64,000 nucleotides of DNA. Origin: Sphingobacterium griseoflavum (GTDB lineage Bacteria > Bacteroidota > Bacteroidia > Sphingobacteriales > Sphingobacteriaceae). The stretch lies in assembly GCF_014653155.1 (NCBI RefSeq), contig NZ_BNAF01000004.1, positions 248,001 to 312,000 of the forward strand, written 5' to 3'. Below, piece by piece: positions 9,530 through 17,488 of this stretch (the stretch's first letter is position 1; the number at the start of each line of letters is the position of its first letter). The position numbers and the translations under genes are program-made. The notes below the pieces were generated by a model. The model was not told the DNA's origin and made no database searches. It saw only the letters and a list, made by a program, of their open reading frames with translations.

Positions 9530-10111
9530 TTAAGAATGAGTTGTTGGTACTGTGTAAATAAGCTGTACTACGCCTTGCTGATAGGCAATGCTTTCGGTTA
9601 AAGTTAGGGAAAGATGTTCAAATTCTGCAGGAAAAAGTGTGTACCCTTTGCCGATGGCGATAGGGCATATAAACAAGCGGATCTCATCAATCAGGGCGGC
9701 ACGCAGTAAGGATTGTGCCAAGGCGATGCTTCCCCAAATGACCAGATCTTTGCCATGATCGGCCTTCAAGGCCTTGATGTAGTCGATGGCGTTATCCTTG
9801 ATTAGGATAGCATTGTTCCAATCTCCCCAATGTACGTTTTGCAACGTTGACGAGAAAATAAACTTAGGAAGCTTGTTTAGATCGTTAGCTATAACCTGTT
9901 CATCATGAGTAGTTTTTGGCCAGAAGTTTACGAACATTTCATACGTGCTTTTTCCGAGGATAACGCTGTCTATTTGGCGTATGAACGATAACAGGTCATC
10001 ATTCACGGCAGCATCGATCAAAGGATTAGTGTCAAAAAAGCTCGTGGTCTTGTTGCGATCGGCTGCAAAACCGTCCAACGAGACAAATTGGGACATGATA
10101 AGCTTTCTCAT
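9530..10111 (-). CDS. Dihydrofolate reductase-like (RibD C-terminal) protein
   Basis: 193 residues of the RibD C-terminal/DHFR-like fold. Visible features are the R-K-L-I-M-S-Q-F-V-S-L-D-G-F opening, a G-K-x-T-Y-E-M-F motif near residue 54, and D-L-V-I-W-G-S-I-A-L-A-Q-S-L for the nucleotide-binding loop. The family are NADPH-dependent reductases. The true substrate is not known and these are not the housekeeping FolA. First gene of a short minus-strand operon with three downstream genes. Confidence 0.85.
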   Translation of the reverse strand: MRKLIMSQFVSLDGFAADRNKTTSFFDTNPLIDAAVNDDLLSFIRQIDSVILGKSTYEMFVNFWPKTTHDEQVIANDLNKLPKFIFSSTLQNVHWGDWNNAILIKDNAIDYIKALKADHGKDLVIWGSIALAQSLLRAALIDEIRLFICPIAIGKGYTLFPAEFEHLSLTLTESIAYQQGVVQLIYTVPTTHS

Positions 10112-10224
10112 GCTTTCTTTTTTAATGGATCAAGGGATCGTGCTTTCATTTTTGCCAAAATTGCAAAAATGAAAGTTAATCATTTTGTGACGAGTGACTT
10201 GATTGTGGTTACATCTAGTATACA

Positions 10225-10668
10225 TTAACCCATTTTTTTATTTCCCTCGTAGTGAATCATCCAGCTGATGCCGAACTTGTCGGTGAATGAGGAGAAGAGT
10301 TCTGCAAAAAAGGTTTCGACCAGATCCATCTCCAGATTTTGCGCATCTACGCTAAGTTTTCCGTGCAGCTCCTGTGCTTCTTCTGGCGTCGCGGTATCTA
10401 ACATGATATAAGTTCCCGTTCCAAAAACGGCTTTTTGTCCAAAACTTTCGATGCAATCGGAGCCCATCAGCATCACATCGTCGTTGATGTGCAAAGCGGT
10501 GTGCATAATCTTGTTGTTGTCGCCTTCCGGAATACTGAAGTTGGGGTCTGCCGGCATATCGCCAAATCGATGGGTGCCCAATAGTGGTGTATTGAACACC
10601 GTTTGGTAAAAATTGAACGCTTCTTCGCAGTTGCCGTTAAAGTTTAGGTAAGCATGTAGTTTTGCCAT
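10225..10668 (-). CDS. VOC (PhnB-like) protein
   Basis: 147-residue single-domain glyoxalase-fold protein with the PhnB subgroup pattern: A-Y-L-N-F-N-G-N-C-E-E-A-F-N-F-Y-Q near the start, H-x-x-L-H-I-N-D-D-V-M-L-M-G-S-D in the middle, and F-G-I-S-W-M-I-H at the end. Likely a small-molecule binding protein of unknown ligand. Promoter-sized gaps on both sides (113 and 55 bases). Confidence 0.88.
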   Translation of the reverse strand: MAKLHAYLNFNGNCEEAFNFYQTVFNTPLLGTHRFGDMPADPNFSIPEGDNNKIMHTALHINDDVMLMGSDCIESFGQKAVFGTGTYIMLDTATPEEAQELHGKLSVDAQNLEMDLVETFFAELFSSFTDKFGISWMIHYEGNKKMG

Positions 10669-10723
10669 GATTGCTAGTTTTTTATATGTGATTTAAATTG
10701 AACTGTTGTGTGTTGATCTCGTC

Positions 10724-11227
10724 TTATCGACTATGTTCTGCCAACCATGCTTCGAGGTTGTTCTGTCCCATCTCAAATCCTTCTCTAAATCCTAGGCTAA
10801 TCAATTGTTGAAGCTCGTCTGCCGATTTTGCGCGCAGGTGGTTCTTAACAAGCGTACCCAATTCGTTTTCGCTAAACTCGGTGCGCCAATGTATGGATGG
10901 GAAGTCCTGATTAGGATTTCCATGCTCGTCACAAAAAGCATCCTTGCCTTCGAAGTAAGATAGTGGCTCTATTTCTTCGTAGCTACAAAGGCTCCATCCT
11001 TCTTCTCCTTCGGGGCCTTGCATGCTATATAGCCACTGTCCACCTTCGCTAAAGTCCATGTGCTTCGTGCGGCATTTCCAAGGTTGTGGCGCCCACCATT
11101 GGTCCAAAATTGTTGCATCTGTCCATGCTTCCCAAACCTGCTGCAAAGGAGCCGCATATTGCCTAGAAATATGGACAGATTTGCCATCTGCGGCCAGCTT
11201 AAATTGCATTTGATGTGTCTGCTCCAT
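10724..11227 (-). CDS. SRPBCC/AHSA1-like protein
   Basis: 167 residues with the AHSA1 (Activator of Hsp90 ATPase C-terminal) version of the START-like fold. Typical marks are I-S-R-Q-Y-A-A-P-L-Q-Q-V-W-E-A-W-T-D near residue 20, L-D-Q-W-W-A-P, and a C-terminal helix G-F-R-E-G-F-E-M-G-Q ending L-E-A-W-L-A. Bacterial members are thought to bind hydrophobic ligands. No client is known. Confidence 0.85.
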   Translation of the reverse strand: MEQTHQMQFKLAADGKSVHISRQYAAPLQQVWEAWTDATILDQWWAPQPWKCRTKHMDFSEGGQWLYSMQGPEGEEGWSLCSYEEIEPLSYFEGKDAFCDEHGNPNQDFPSIHWRTEFSENELGTLVKNHLRAKSADELQQLISLGFREGFEMGQNNLEAWLAEHSR

Positions 11228-11576
11228 GATTTTTCGTTTTTTAGTGTATCGGTGTCTTTTATTTGTTGCGTTAGCTTTGGCTTATTGACTTCATCAAAGT
11301 TAATCCCTTACCTAAACGATGCGCTTAGCATAGGGCAAGAATTCATTGGTTATCGTTCTTTTTGTTTTTAAACACGAAAACTATGTTTTTGTTCGTAAAC
11401 ATGACCGTCATCCTATCACTGCGTATAGCTCCGCCAGATGAAATGTCGCCGTTCTGTTTAATAAACGTTTTGTTGACATTTAATTATTTTTGTGTATTTT
11501 GGATGTGCTGGGCTTCAGCGATGCTGTGCGTTGGCCCTGCGGATATGAACTTCATGATAAACCTATTTTTTTAGCT
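11228..11576. other. Intergenic region between divergent SRPBCC and GH51 genes
   Basis: 349 bases without a supported gene, between a minus-strand and a plus-strand start, so it should hold both promoters. A -7-like element TATTTTTG at 11485-11492 faces the GH51 gene, but no TTTG stands at the usual distance upstream. A 70-codon open frame (11362-11574) has no recognisable features and I do not call it. Confidence 0.6.
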
Positions 11577-13115
11577 ATGAAACGTTATTTATTTGCTGTT
11601 CTTATGACGGGATCGTTGTTTGGGCATGTTTCCGGACAGACAACTGTTCAACTGGCTCCGATCGAGAAGCCGGTACAAATCAGTAAACATATTTATGGAC
11701 ATTTTGCCGAACACCTCGGACGTTGTGTATACGACGGCTTTTATGTCGGAGAAGACAACGCGGTTATACCGCACACCAATGGTATCCGGAACGATGTAAT
11801 CGACGCGCTCAAAGAGCTGCAGATCCCAAATTTGCGGTGGCCTGGCGGATGTTTCGCAGATACTTACCACTGGAAAGATGGGATCGGCCCGAAAGCAAAC
11901 CGACCAGCAATCGTGAACAATTGGTGGGGAGGTGTCACGGAAGATAACTCCTTCGGTACGCACGACTTTTTGGATATGTGCGAGCTATTGGGCACCGAGC
12001 CCTATTTGGCGGGTAACGTAGGCAGTGGCGAGGTACAAGAGTTGGCGGATTGGGTGCAATATGTCAATTTCGAAGGCAAAAGCCCGATGTCCGATCTTCG
12101 TCGGGAAAATGGACGTGATAAGCCTTGGAACGTCAAGTTTTGGGGCGTGGGCAATGAAGCTTGGGGCTGCGGCGGAAACATGACCGCCGAATACTACACC
12201 GACATCTACAGAAAGTATGCTACTTTCATGGCGGATTGGACAAATACCGGCGGACTCTATCGCATCGCATCAGGTGCTAATAGTGCGGATTACCACTGGA
12301 CGGAAACCTTGATGAAGCAGTTGCCCAAACATTTGGTGAAAGGTATCGCTCTGCACCACTATGCCGTAATCGATTGGAAACAAAAGGGGCCATCTATTAC
12401 TTATAGCGACGAGCAATACTTCCAGACGATGAAGTCTGCTTGGTTCATGAATGAGCTGGTGGAGAAACATAGTGCTATCATGGATAAGTATGATCCGAAG
12501 AAGGAAGTTGCGCTGGTCGTGGACGAATGGGGCGGATGGTACGAGGTGGAGCCCAACACCAATCCGGGCTTTCTCTATCAGCAGAATACCATGCGGGATG
12601 CGATGATCGCTGGGTTGACCTTAAATATCTTTAACAACCACGCCGATCGTATCAAGATGGCCAACTTGGCACAGACGATCAATGTGCTGCAGGCCGTTAT
12701 TCTCACCAAAGAGGATAAGATGCTCAAGACACCTACCTTCCACGTGTTGGAAATGTATAAGGTACATCAGGACGCAGAGCTGATTCCATTGCATATCAAG
12801 AGTGCCAACTATGTGCTCAACGGTGAAGCTATTCCGGCGGTATCGGCCTCGGCTTCTTTGGATAAGAACGGTCGCACACATATTTCCTTGGTCAATATTG
12901 ACCCGAAGGTTGCTCAAGAGGTTACCATTGACCTTGCGCAGCAGCGTAAGCTCCATGGCGCTCGTCTGCTAACCTCCGCCAACCTCCGCGATTTCAACGA
13001 CTTTGATGCTGCAAACCGCATTGCGCCCACAAGTTTCAAAGCCGTCAAACTGGATAATCAGCAGATGAAGGTAAAACTACCGCCTTTCGCGGTGGTGGTG
13101 CTAGCGCTTGACTAA
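11577..13115 (+). CDS. GH51 alpha-L-arabinofuranosidase
   Basis: Secreted 512-residue retaining arabinofuranosidase that removes terminal alpha-L-arabinose from arabinan or arabinoxylan. The start at 11577 begins a clean signal peptide (M-K-R-Y-L ... V-S-G-Q). An earlier in-frame ATT/ATG-like start at 11490 would add 29 residues that spoil it. Visible: the L-R-W-P-G-G-C-F-A-D motif near residue 87, acid/base Glu194 in W-G-V-G-N-E-A-W, nucleophile Glu317 in V-V-D-E-W-G-G-W, and a C-terminal beta-sandwich. It is the only plus-strand gene within a minus-strand cluster, without sugar transporters beside it, which suggests a separate insertion. Confidence 0.95.
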   Translation: MKRYLFAVLMTGSLFGHVSGQTTVQLAPIEKPVQISKHIYGHFAEHLGRCVYDGFYVGEDNAVIPHTNGIRNDVIDALKELQIPNLRWPGGCFADTYHWKDGIGPKANRPAIVNNWWGGVTEDNSFGTHDFLDMCELLGTEPYLAGNVGSGEVQELADWVQYVNFEGKSPMSDLRRENGRDKPWNVKFWGVGNEAWGCGGNMTAEYYTDIYRKYATFMADWTNTGGLYRIASGANSADYHWTETLMKQLPKHLVKGIALHHYAVIDWKQKGPSITYSDEQYFQTMKSAWFMNELVEKHSAIMDKYDPKKEVALVVDEWGGWYEVEPNTNPGFLYQQNTMRDAMIAGLTLNIFNNHADRIKMANLAQTINVLQAVILTKEDKMLKTPTFHVLEMYKVHQDAELIPLHIKSANYVLNGEAIPAVSASASLDKNGRTHISLVNIDPKVAQEVTIDLAQQRKLHGARLLTSANLRDFNDFDAANRIAPTSFKAVKLDNQQMKVKLPPFAVVVLALD

Positions 13116-13166
13116 GCGCTGCCTCGTATGCTTTTGATACACGCAGCTAGCGCGCGACCAGCGTTT

Positions 13167-13526
13167 TTACGCTTTTGCATTCATTCGATCCAAGTTGAAT
13201 CGAACAATATTTTGTAAAAGCTGCTGCGGCAATGGCGCATCTAAGGGTAACTGTATGGTTCCTTTAGATGTTTTGTAAGGAGCAAGTTCGGCTTGGTAAT
13301 GGGTGATGGCCTCCGGGCCAGGATAGATCCCTAGGTGATTTTTAAACAGAGCAAAGTGGATGAGATTCCCCCGTTGCCGAAAGGTGGGCATTTGATAGCT
13401 GATTGTTTCCTCGGCCATTGGAGCTGCCTGCTGTAAAATTTCCCGTATGCGTTGAAGCAGGGCTTGCTGCTCCGTGTCAAACTGGGCAATGTATTCGTCG
13501 ATGTTTGTAAAAGCCTTATGATCCAT
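13167..13526 (-). CDS. DUF1801 / iron chaperone-like protein
   Basis: 119 residues of the YdhG/DUF1801 type, with the opening I-D-E-Y-I-A-Q-F, the block A-E-E-T-I-S-Y-Q-M-P-T-F and the H-L-G-I-Y-P-G-P loop. Relatives include a frataxin-like iron chaperone of Bacillus (Fra/YdhG), hence the common name. Iron binding is inferred only. Five bases separate it from the DUF6157 gene, so they probably share an mRNA. Confidence 0.85.
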   Translation of the reverse strand: MDHKAFTNIDEYIAQFDTEQQALLQRIREILQQAAPMAEETISYQMPTFRQRGNLIHFALFKNHLGIYPGPEAITHYQAELAPYKTSKGTIQLPLDAPLPQQLLQNIVRFNLDRMNAKA

Positions 13527-13531
13527 AATGT

Positions 13532-13945
13532 TTATTTTTTAGATTTCATAGCCGGCACCTTCTTGATGCTGTCTGTGCGGAGCAGTGCTTGGTATTCGTC
13601 GGAGGCAGAATCGATCAGCCGTACTTTTCCTGCCGCATTGGAGAGGATACCCCAACCATAGGTTTTGGCCAAGGGCGAGGTACGTAAGCAGGGCTGTCCT
13701 TTGGCAAAAAACTGCGCGCGGGCTTCTTCCATTTCGGAATCAAGTAGCTCATGGCGGTAGGCGTAGGTCAAAAAAATCACCTCGTCCGAATTATGGGAAA
13801 AGGGTTGCTCGGTCATGAGTTCGAATTGCCAATTGGCGATGGTCTTCTTTCCGTTTTTTGATAATGGTACTTGGCCCTGGTCGGCCTTGCTATCTTCAGC
13901 TACGGTAATCAATGTATCGTAGTAATTGGTGGAATGGATCTTCAT
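13532..13945 (-). CDS. DUF6157 family protein
   Basis: 137 residues matching the DUF6157 pattern (H-S-T-N-Y-Y-D-T-L-I-T-V-A-E-D-S near residue 4; K-T-I-A-N-W-Q-F; the C-terminal L-A-K-T-Y-G-W-G-I block). Small cytoplasmic protein of unknown role that often travels with DUF1801, VOC and AHSA1 genes. Between two DUF1801 genes here. Confidence 0.8.
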   Translation of the reverse strand: MKIHSTNYYDTLITVAEDSKADQGQVPLSKNGKKTIANWQFELMTEQPFSHNSDEVIFLTYAYRHELLDSEMEEARAQFFAKGQPCLRTSPLAKTYGWGILSNAAGKVRLIDSASDEYQALLRTDSIKKVPAMKSKK

Positions 13946-13973
13946 GATGCTATGCTAAGCGTAATACGATGTT

Positions 13974-14405
13974 TTAGTTGTTGGCCACGCGCGTGTAGGT
14001 ATTGCTTAAAAAGGCGATCGTTTCCGTCATCAATGTAGTTAATACCGTGCTGTCAATATCCGTCAGTCGTTTGACGTAGATGCAGGCTTTGCCCATCTTG
14101 AATTTTCCCAAGCCATCCAAGAGGTGGCGGTGTTCATCGGCACCGGTATATACGTAGAGGGATATGGCATCTTTTCGTGGGGAGAAACCAACCAGCGGCG
14201 CTTCGCCTGCGTGGCCGCTGGCATAGCGGTACGCATATTTGCCAAAGCCGATGATGCTCGGGCCAAACATTTGTGCCTGCTCGCCGCTCACTTCCTCCAT
14301 AAGCGCTATCAGCGCGAGGCTATCTTGCCTTTTTTGTTCATCGCTCAGCTGCTGTAGGAAGTTACTTACCTCTTCGCCGGTGTAGGTGGTTTTGTTTTTT
14401 GCCAT
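13974..14405 (-). CDS. DUF1801 protein (second, divergent)
   Basis: 143 residues of a different DUF1801 branch: T-Y-T-G-E-E-V near the start, the G-P-S-I-I-G-F-G-K-Y-x-Y-R-Y-A-S-G-H block near residue 70, and L-G-K-F-K-M-G-K-A-C-I-Y-V-K-R-L-x-D-I-D near 103. Cytoplasmic, function unknown. It is only distantly related to the other DUF1801 gene 450 bases away. Confidence 0.82.
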   Translation of the reverse strand: MAKNKTTYTGEEVSNFLQQLSDEQKRQDSLALIALMEEVSGEQAQMFGPSIIGFGKYAYRYASGHAGEAPLVGFSPRKDAISLYVYTGADEHRHLLDGLGKFKMGKACIYVKRLTDIDSTVLTTLMTETIAFLSNTYTRVANN

Positions 14406-14433
14406 AGCGTCTTTTATGATTTTTATCGCAGGC

Positions 14434-14862
14434 TTATGCTTTGCTGTTGCCGTAGATCCGCTCTACATAGCTCTTGAAGTTATCCAAGATGGCCTGCCAG
14501 CCGTCACGCTGCATGTTGATGGGATGTTCAGATTCTGCATCGAAGGTGATGTCCACCGTTGTGCTTTCGCCCTGCTCACGGAAGTGTATGTCGACCTGTC
14601 GACCATCTTCCATTGCATACGAGATGCGCTTGAAAGGTTCGATTGCGGTATATTTCCCTTCGAAGTCAAAGCCGAAACTTCCGTCTTTGGCTTCCATGCG
14701 GTTACTGAATTTCCCCCCAACACGTAGGTCGTTAAAAGAACTGGTACAGTGCCAATCCGCTGAGGCGTGGTTCCACTGCATAATATCTTCGGCAGAATTA
14801 TAGGCATTCCAAATAGTGGCTACATTGTTGTTTATCGTGGCTTGGATGTTTATCTTTTCCAT
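14434..14862 (-). CDS. SRPBCC/AHSA1-like protein
   Basis: 142-residue START-like protein: I-N-N-N-V-A-T-I-W-N-A-Y, I-M-Q-W-N-H-A-S-A-D-W-H near residue 30, and the C-terminal helix W-Q-A-I-L-D-N-F-K-S-Y-V-E. A hydrophobic-ligand fold of unknown client. Six bases downstream of the VOC gene, same strand. Confidence 0.85.
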   Translation of the reverse strand: MEKINIQATINNNVATIWNAYNSAEDIMQWNHASADWHCTSSFNDLRVGGKFSNRMEAKDGSFGFDFEGKYTAIEPFKRISYAMEDGRQVDIHFREQGESTTVDITFDAESEHPINMQRDGWQAILDNFKSYVERIYGNSKA

Positions 14863-14868
14863 AGTTTC

Positions 14869-15276
14869 TTATTTATCGTTATCCAATTTTTTTACTAACA
14901 ATACGGTACCCGCTGGATCTTTGATCCAGTGCATACCCGGGCTTATCTTTTCGATATCATCGCAGGTCTGCACATCGTTGGTTTGCAGGTAGGCGGTGGC
15001 GCGATCTACATCTGTCGTTTGTAGTTCCAGCCATAGCTGCCCCTGCGTCACACCCTCTACACAATCCAACCACAGTATCGTTTCGCCAAAGCGAAGCTTG
15101 TGTGTGGCCAGCACCGTGGGGTGGTCGATCGGCACTTCCTCCACATCGAATAGGAGGATATCGCGGTAAAACGCGACCGTCTTTTCATAGTCTCCCGGTG
15201 GAATTTTCATCGCTATGTTAGGCCCGCCTCTAAAATTGATTTCCATACGTACATGCTGTTTGTTTTCCTCTATCAA
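14869..15276 (-). CDS. VOC (glyoxalase-fold) protein
   Basis: 135 residues with one glyoxalase/bleomycin-resistance fold: N-I-A-M-K-I-P-x-x-D-Y-E-K-T-V-A-F-Y-R-D near residue 18, the L-R-F-G-E-T-I-L-W-L-D core, and H-W-I-K-D-P-A-G-T-V towards the end. Metal or small-molecule binding is possible. No substrate can be assigned. First structural gene after the Crp/Fnr regulator. Confidence 0.85.
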   Translation of the reverse strand: MIEENKQHVRMEINFRGGPNIAMKIPPGDYEKTVAFYRDILLFDVEEVPIDHPTVLATHKLRFGETILWLDCVEGVTQGQLWLELQTTDVDRATAYLQTNDVQTCDDIEKISPGMHWIKDPAGTVLLVKKLDNDK

Positions 15277-15334
15277 AATTACGTGCCTGTGCGAGGTAAA
15301 CGCTTGTCTTAGGGCAACTTTTTGCGGATATAGC

Positions 15335-15913
15335 TTATTTGCCGACCAATTCTTTTCGTATGCGGCTCAGGGAGGTGTCTGTTATCCCTAAAAAGGTCGC
15401 TATATGCTTCAAGGGCGCTTGCTGCAGGATCTGCGGCTTTTCGTCCAGCAGCTGCTGGTAGCGGTCGATGGCCGAAAGGGTGATCATATCCAAGGCTCTT
15501 TTTTTGGTTAAAAACAGTTGGTGCGCAAACCAGGCGCGTCCCCATTCCGTTAAAGCGGGAATACGCTCAAAAAGATCTTGAAAGGCATCAAACTTGATAC
15601 GCCATAATACACAATCGGTTAAGCAAATGATGTTTTCCTTTGTTGGGATGTGGTGGAAGATAGATGCTACCTCGATCACGATTTCATCTGCACAGAAGAA
15701 ATTGGTGCTGATATCGTTGCCATCATAATCATACACGAAAGAACGCACAATTCCTCCTTCGAGAATATAGTAACAATCGCTCACCTGGCCCTCGCGTAAT
15801 AAGAGGTCGCCTTTTTTGAACGTCACACGTTCGTGCTGTGCCGTAATCTGGTCGAGATCGGCATAGCTCATGGATGGATACTGGTAAATCAGATGGAGTT
15901 TGTCTGGGTACAT
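15335..15913 (-). CDS. Crp/Fnr family transcription regulator
   Basis: 192 residues: N-terminal cyclic-nucleotide-binding-like beta barrel (about 20-115; G-D-L-L-L-R-E-G-Q-V-S-D-C-Y-Y-I-L-E-G) and a C-terminal winged helix (H-I-A-T-F-L-G-I-T-D-T-S-L-S-R-I-R-K near residue 170). The barrel lacks the R-S motif for cAMP seen in E. coli Crp, and no Fe-S cysteine cluster is visible, so the signal is unknown. It stands at the head of the small-protein cluster and is the obvious candidate for its regulator, though no site was proven. Confidence 0.9.
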   Translation of the reverse strand: MYPDKLHLIYQYPSMSYADLDQITAQHERVTFKKGDLLLREGQVSDCYYILEGGIVRSFVYDYDGNDISTNFFCADEIVIEVASIFHHIPTKENIICLTDCVLWRIKFDAFQDLFERIPALTEWGRAWFAHQLFLTKKRALDMITLSAIDRYQQLLDEKPQILQQAPLKHIATFLGITDTSLSRIRKELVGK

Positions 15914-16204
15914 AAGCGTTAGCTGCTAGTCTGCATTGTTTATTCGTTAGTAAGCTGTAAAAGCCCAATAAAAATAGAAAAATCTTTGCAATGTGCAAGG
16001 TTTATCCGGTACAATCGATAGTATTCATTGAAAAAGTGTGACTACTTTCAGACCCTTAGCGTCTAACAAAATGCTTGGTTATTTTTACACACCTGTCTTG
16101 CGGACATAGCTAACACCCAAACCAAGCGTAATTGACGGAAGTTTTTCATTTTGTTAACGACTTTTATAGAGAATATTTGCGTTTTTTGTTAACTGAAATG
16201 CCGT

Positions 16205-17485
16205 TTAAAATTTCATCGATTTGCTGAGGTTAGACCATATCCGTTTGAAAATGGATTGGTCGTCGGTAATGATCTCTGCATCCGCATATATTCCCGGCTT
16301 TAACTTGATCAACGAGTCTTTCGCTTCGCGGATTAAGCGCGCGCGCGCAAAAAACAAACTATCTTTTATAGGGATATCTGATATGTAATCCACCTTTCCG
16401 CGCAAGAAGCCATATTCTTTATACGGGTAGCTACGCACCTTGACCAAAACTTCCTGTCCTTGCTTCACTTTCGCTATCGCCTGCTGAGGCAGCAGCATTT
16501 CTCCGTAGTAACGATCGCTATTCGGATTTACATAAAATAATTCCTGATCTACCTGTACCAATTGATTCTCCTGAAGGAAAGAACCGTAAATCAATTTGCC
16601 CCGAGCTGGACTGAGGAGTACATATTTCTTTTCCCATATTTTCGCGTCGCTGATAAAGCTGTTTAGCGATTGGACAAACTTCTTTTTCTCATCAACAATT
16701 TGGTTATCAAGATCAGACAACTCTTTCTTTTTACTAAGCAGGTTGCTCTCATAAGCAATCATATTTCCTTCCAGCTGCGGTATAGACTGTCGCTTGGCCA
16801 GTAACAGCGCTTCTTTCTGTTGCAGTTCCAGCGGACTGATCACCTTTTTTTCTGCCAAAATACGGTATCTATCATATTCCTGCTCGGCAAGATCAAGCTG
16901 TGCTCTTTGCAACTTAAAAGACTCTTCTGCACGATCGTATTGTTGGCGGATGTTGTTCATTTCGTTATGCAAGATTCCCTTGCGCTGATGATAGATTCCA
17001 TCTTCACCCGCCGATCGATAATTAAGGTAAGCCAGATAAAACGATTCGTAGCTACCTTGCAGTTCGCCTAACTGCAGCTGATTGGGCGGGATAATATTCT
17101 CCAGGTCGTATACATGATCAGTTTCCGTTCGAAATTGTTGCAGCGTAGCCAGTAAGTTTAATAGCTGTTCATGATCTGCTGTACTTTCTAGGTACGCAAT
17201 TGGCGTTTGCGCTTCAACCCAAGTACCATCATTTGCTAACAACTTGGTAATACTTCCGCTAACGCGGCTGACGACAACTTTTGGTGCATTAGCCGTATTA
17301 AACTTCAATTCTGTCATCACCAGCTCCGGATAACGAATAAAAAACGATAGCCCCAACAAGAGAAAGATCGTCAGCAAGACGAAGGAAATTCCGCGCTCTA
17401 GTAACCAAGAGGGTGGCTTAGAGATTATTTCCTGCAAATCTTCCGAATGCAGATCCTCTTCCGATAAATTGTATTTCTTTGCCAT
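16205..17485 (-). CDS. HlyD-type adaptor of the C39 peptide exporter
   Basis: 426-residue periplasmic adaptor of a type I-like export system. One transmembrane helix near residues 31-51 (F-V-L-L-T-I-F-L-L-L-G-L) is followed by a lipoyl-like half motif (V-S-R-V-S-G-S-I-T-K-L, residue 80s), a long coiled coil (about 150-275, rich in Q, E, L, K) and the closing beta-barrel part (L-L-S-P-A-R-G-K-L; V-R-S-Y-P-Y-K-E-Y-G). It starts 3 bases after the stop of the C39 ABC transporter gene, as in bacteriocin export pairs. It should link the transporter to an outer-membrane channel of TolC type, which is not encoded here. Confidence 0.92.
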   Translation of the reverse strand: MAKKYNLSEEDLHSEDLQEIISKPPSWLLERGISFVLLTIFLLLGLSFFIRYPELVMTELKFNTANAPKVVVSRVSGSITKLLANDGTWVEAQTPIAYLESTADHEQLLNLLATLQQFRTETDHVYDLENIIPPNQLQLGELQGSYESFYLAYLNYRSAGEDGIYHQRKGILHNEMNNIRQQYDRAEESFKLQRAQLDLAEQEYDRYRILAEKKVISPLELQQKEALLLAKRQSIPQLEGNMIAYESNLLSKKKELSDLDNQIVDEKKKFVQSLNSFISDAKIWEKKYVLLSPARGKLIYGSFLQENQLVQVDQELFYVNPNSDRYYGEMLLPQQAIAKVKQGQEVLVKVRSYPYKEYGFLRGKVDYISDIPIKDSLFFARARLIREAKDSLIKLKPGIYADAEIITDDQSIFKRIWSNLSKSMKF

Positions 17486-17488
17486 AAC

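Noticed and set aside
11362..11574. 70-codon plus-strand frame before the GH51 gene
   Set aside because: Hydrophobic but without signal-peptide shape. It covers the expected promoter region of the GH51 gene.
16000..16204. Barrel-strand-like text (S-I-T-L-G-L-G-V-S-Y) on the minus strand between the Crp/Fnr and HlyD genes
   Set aside because: Only about 20 codons between stops. It might be a remnant of an outer-membrane protein, but there is too little to call.
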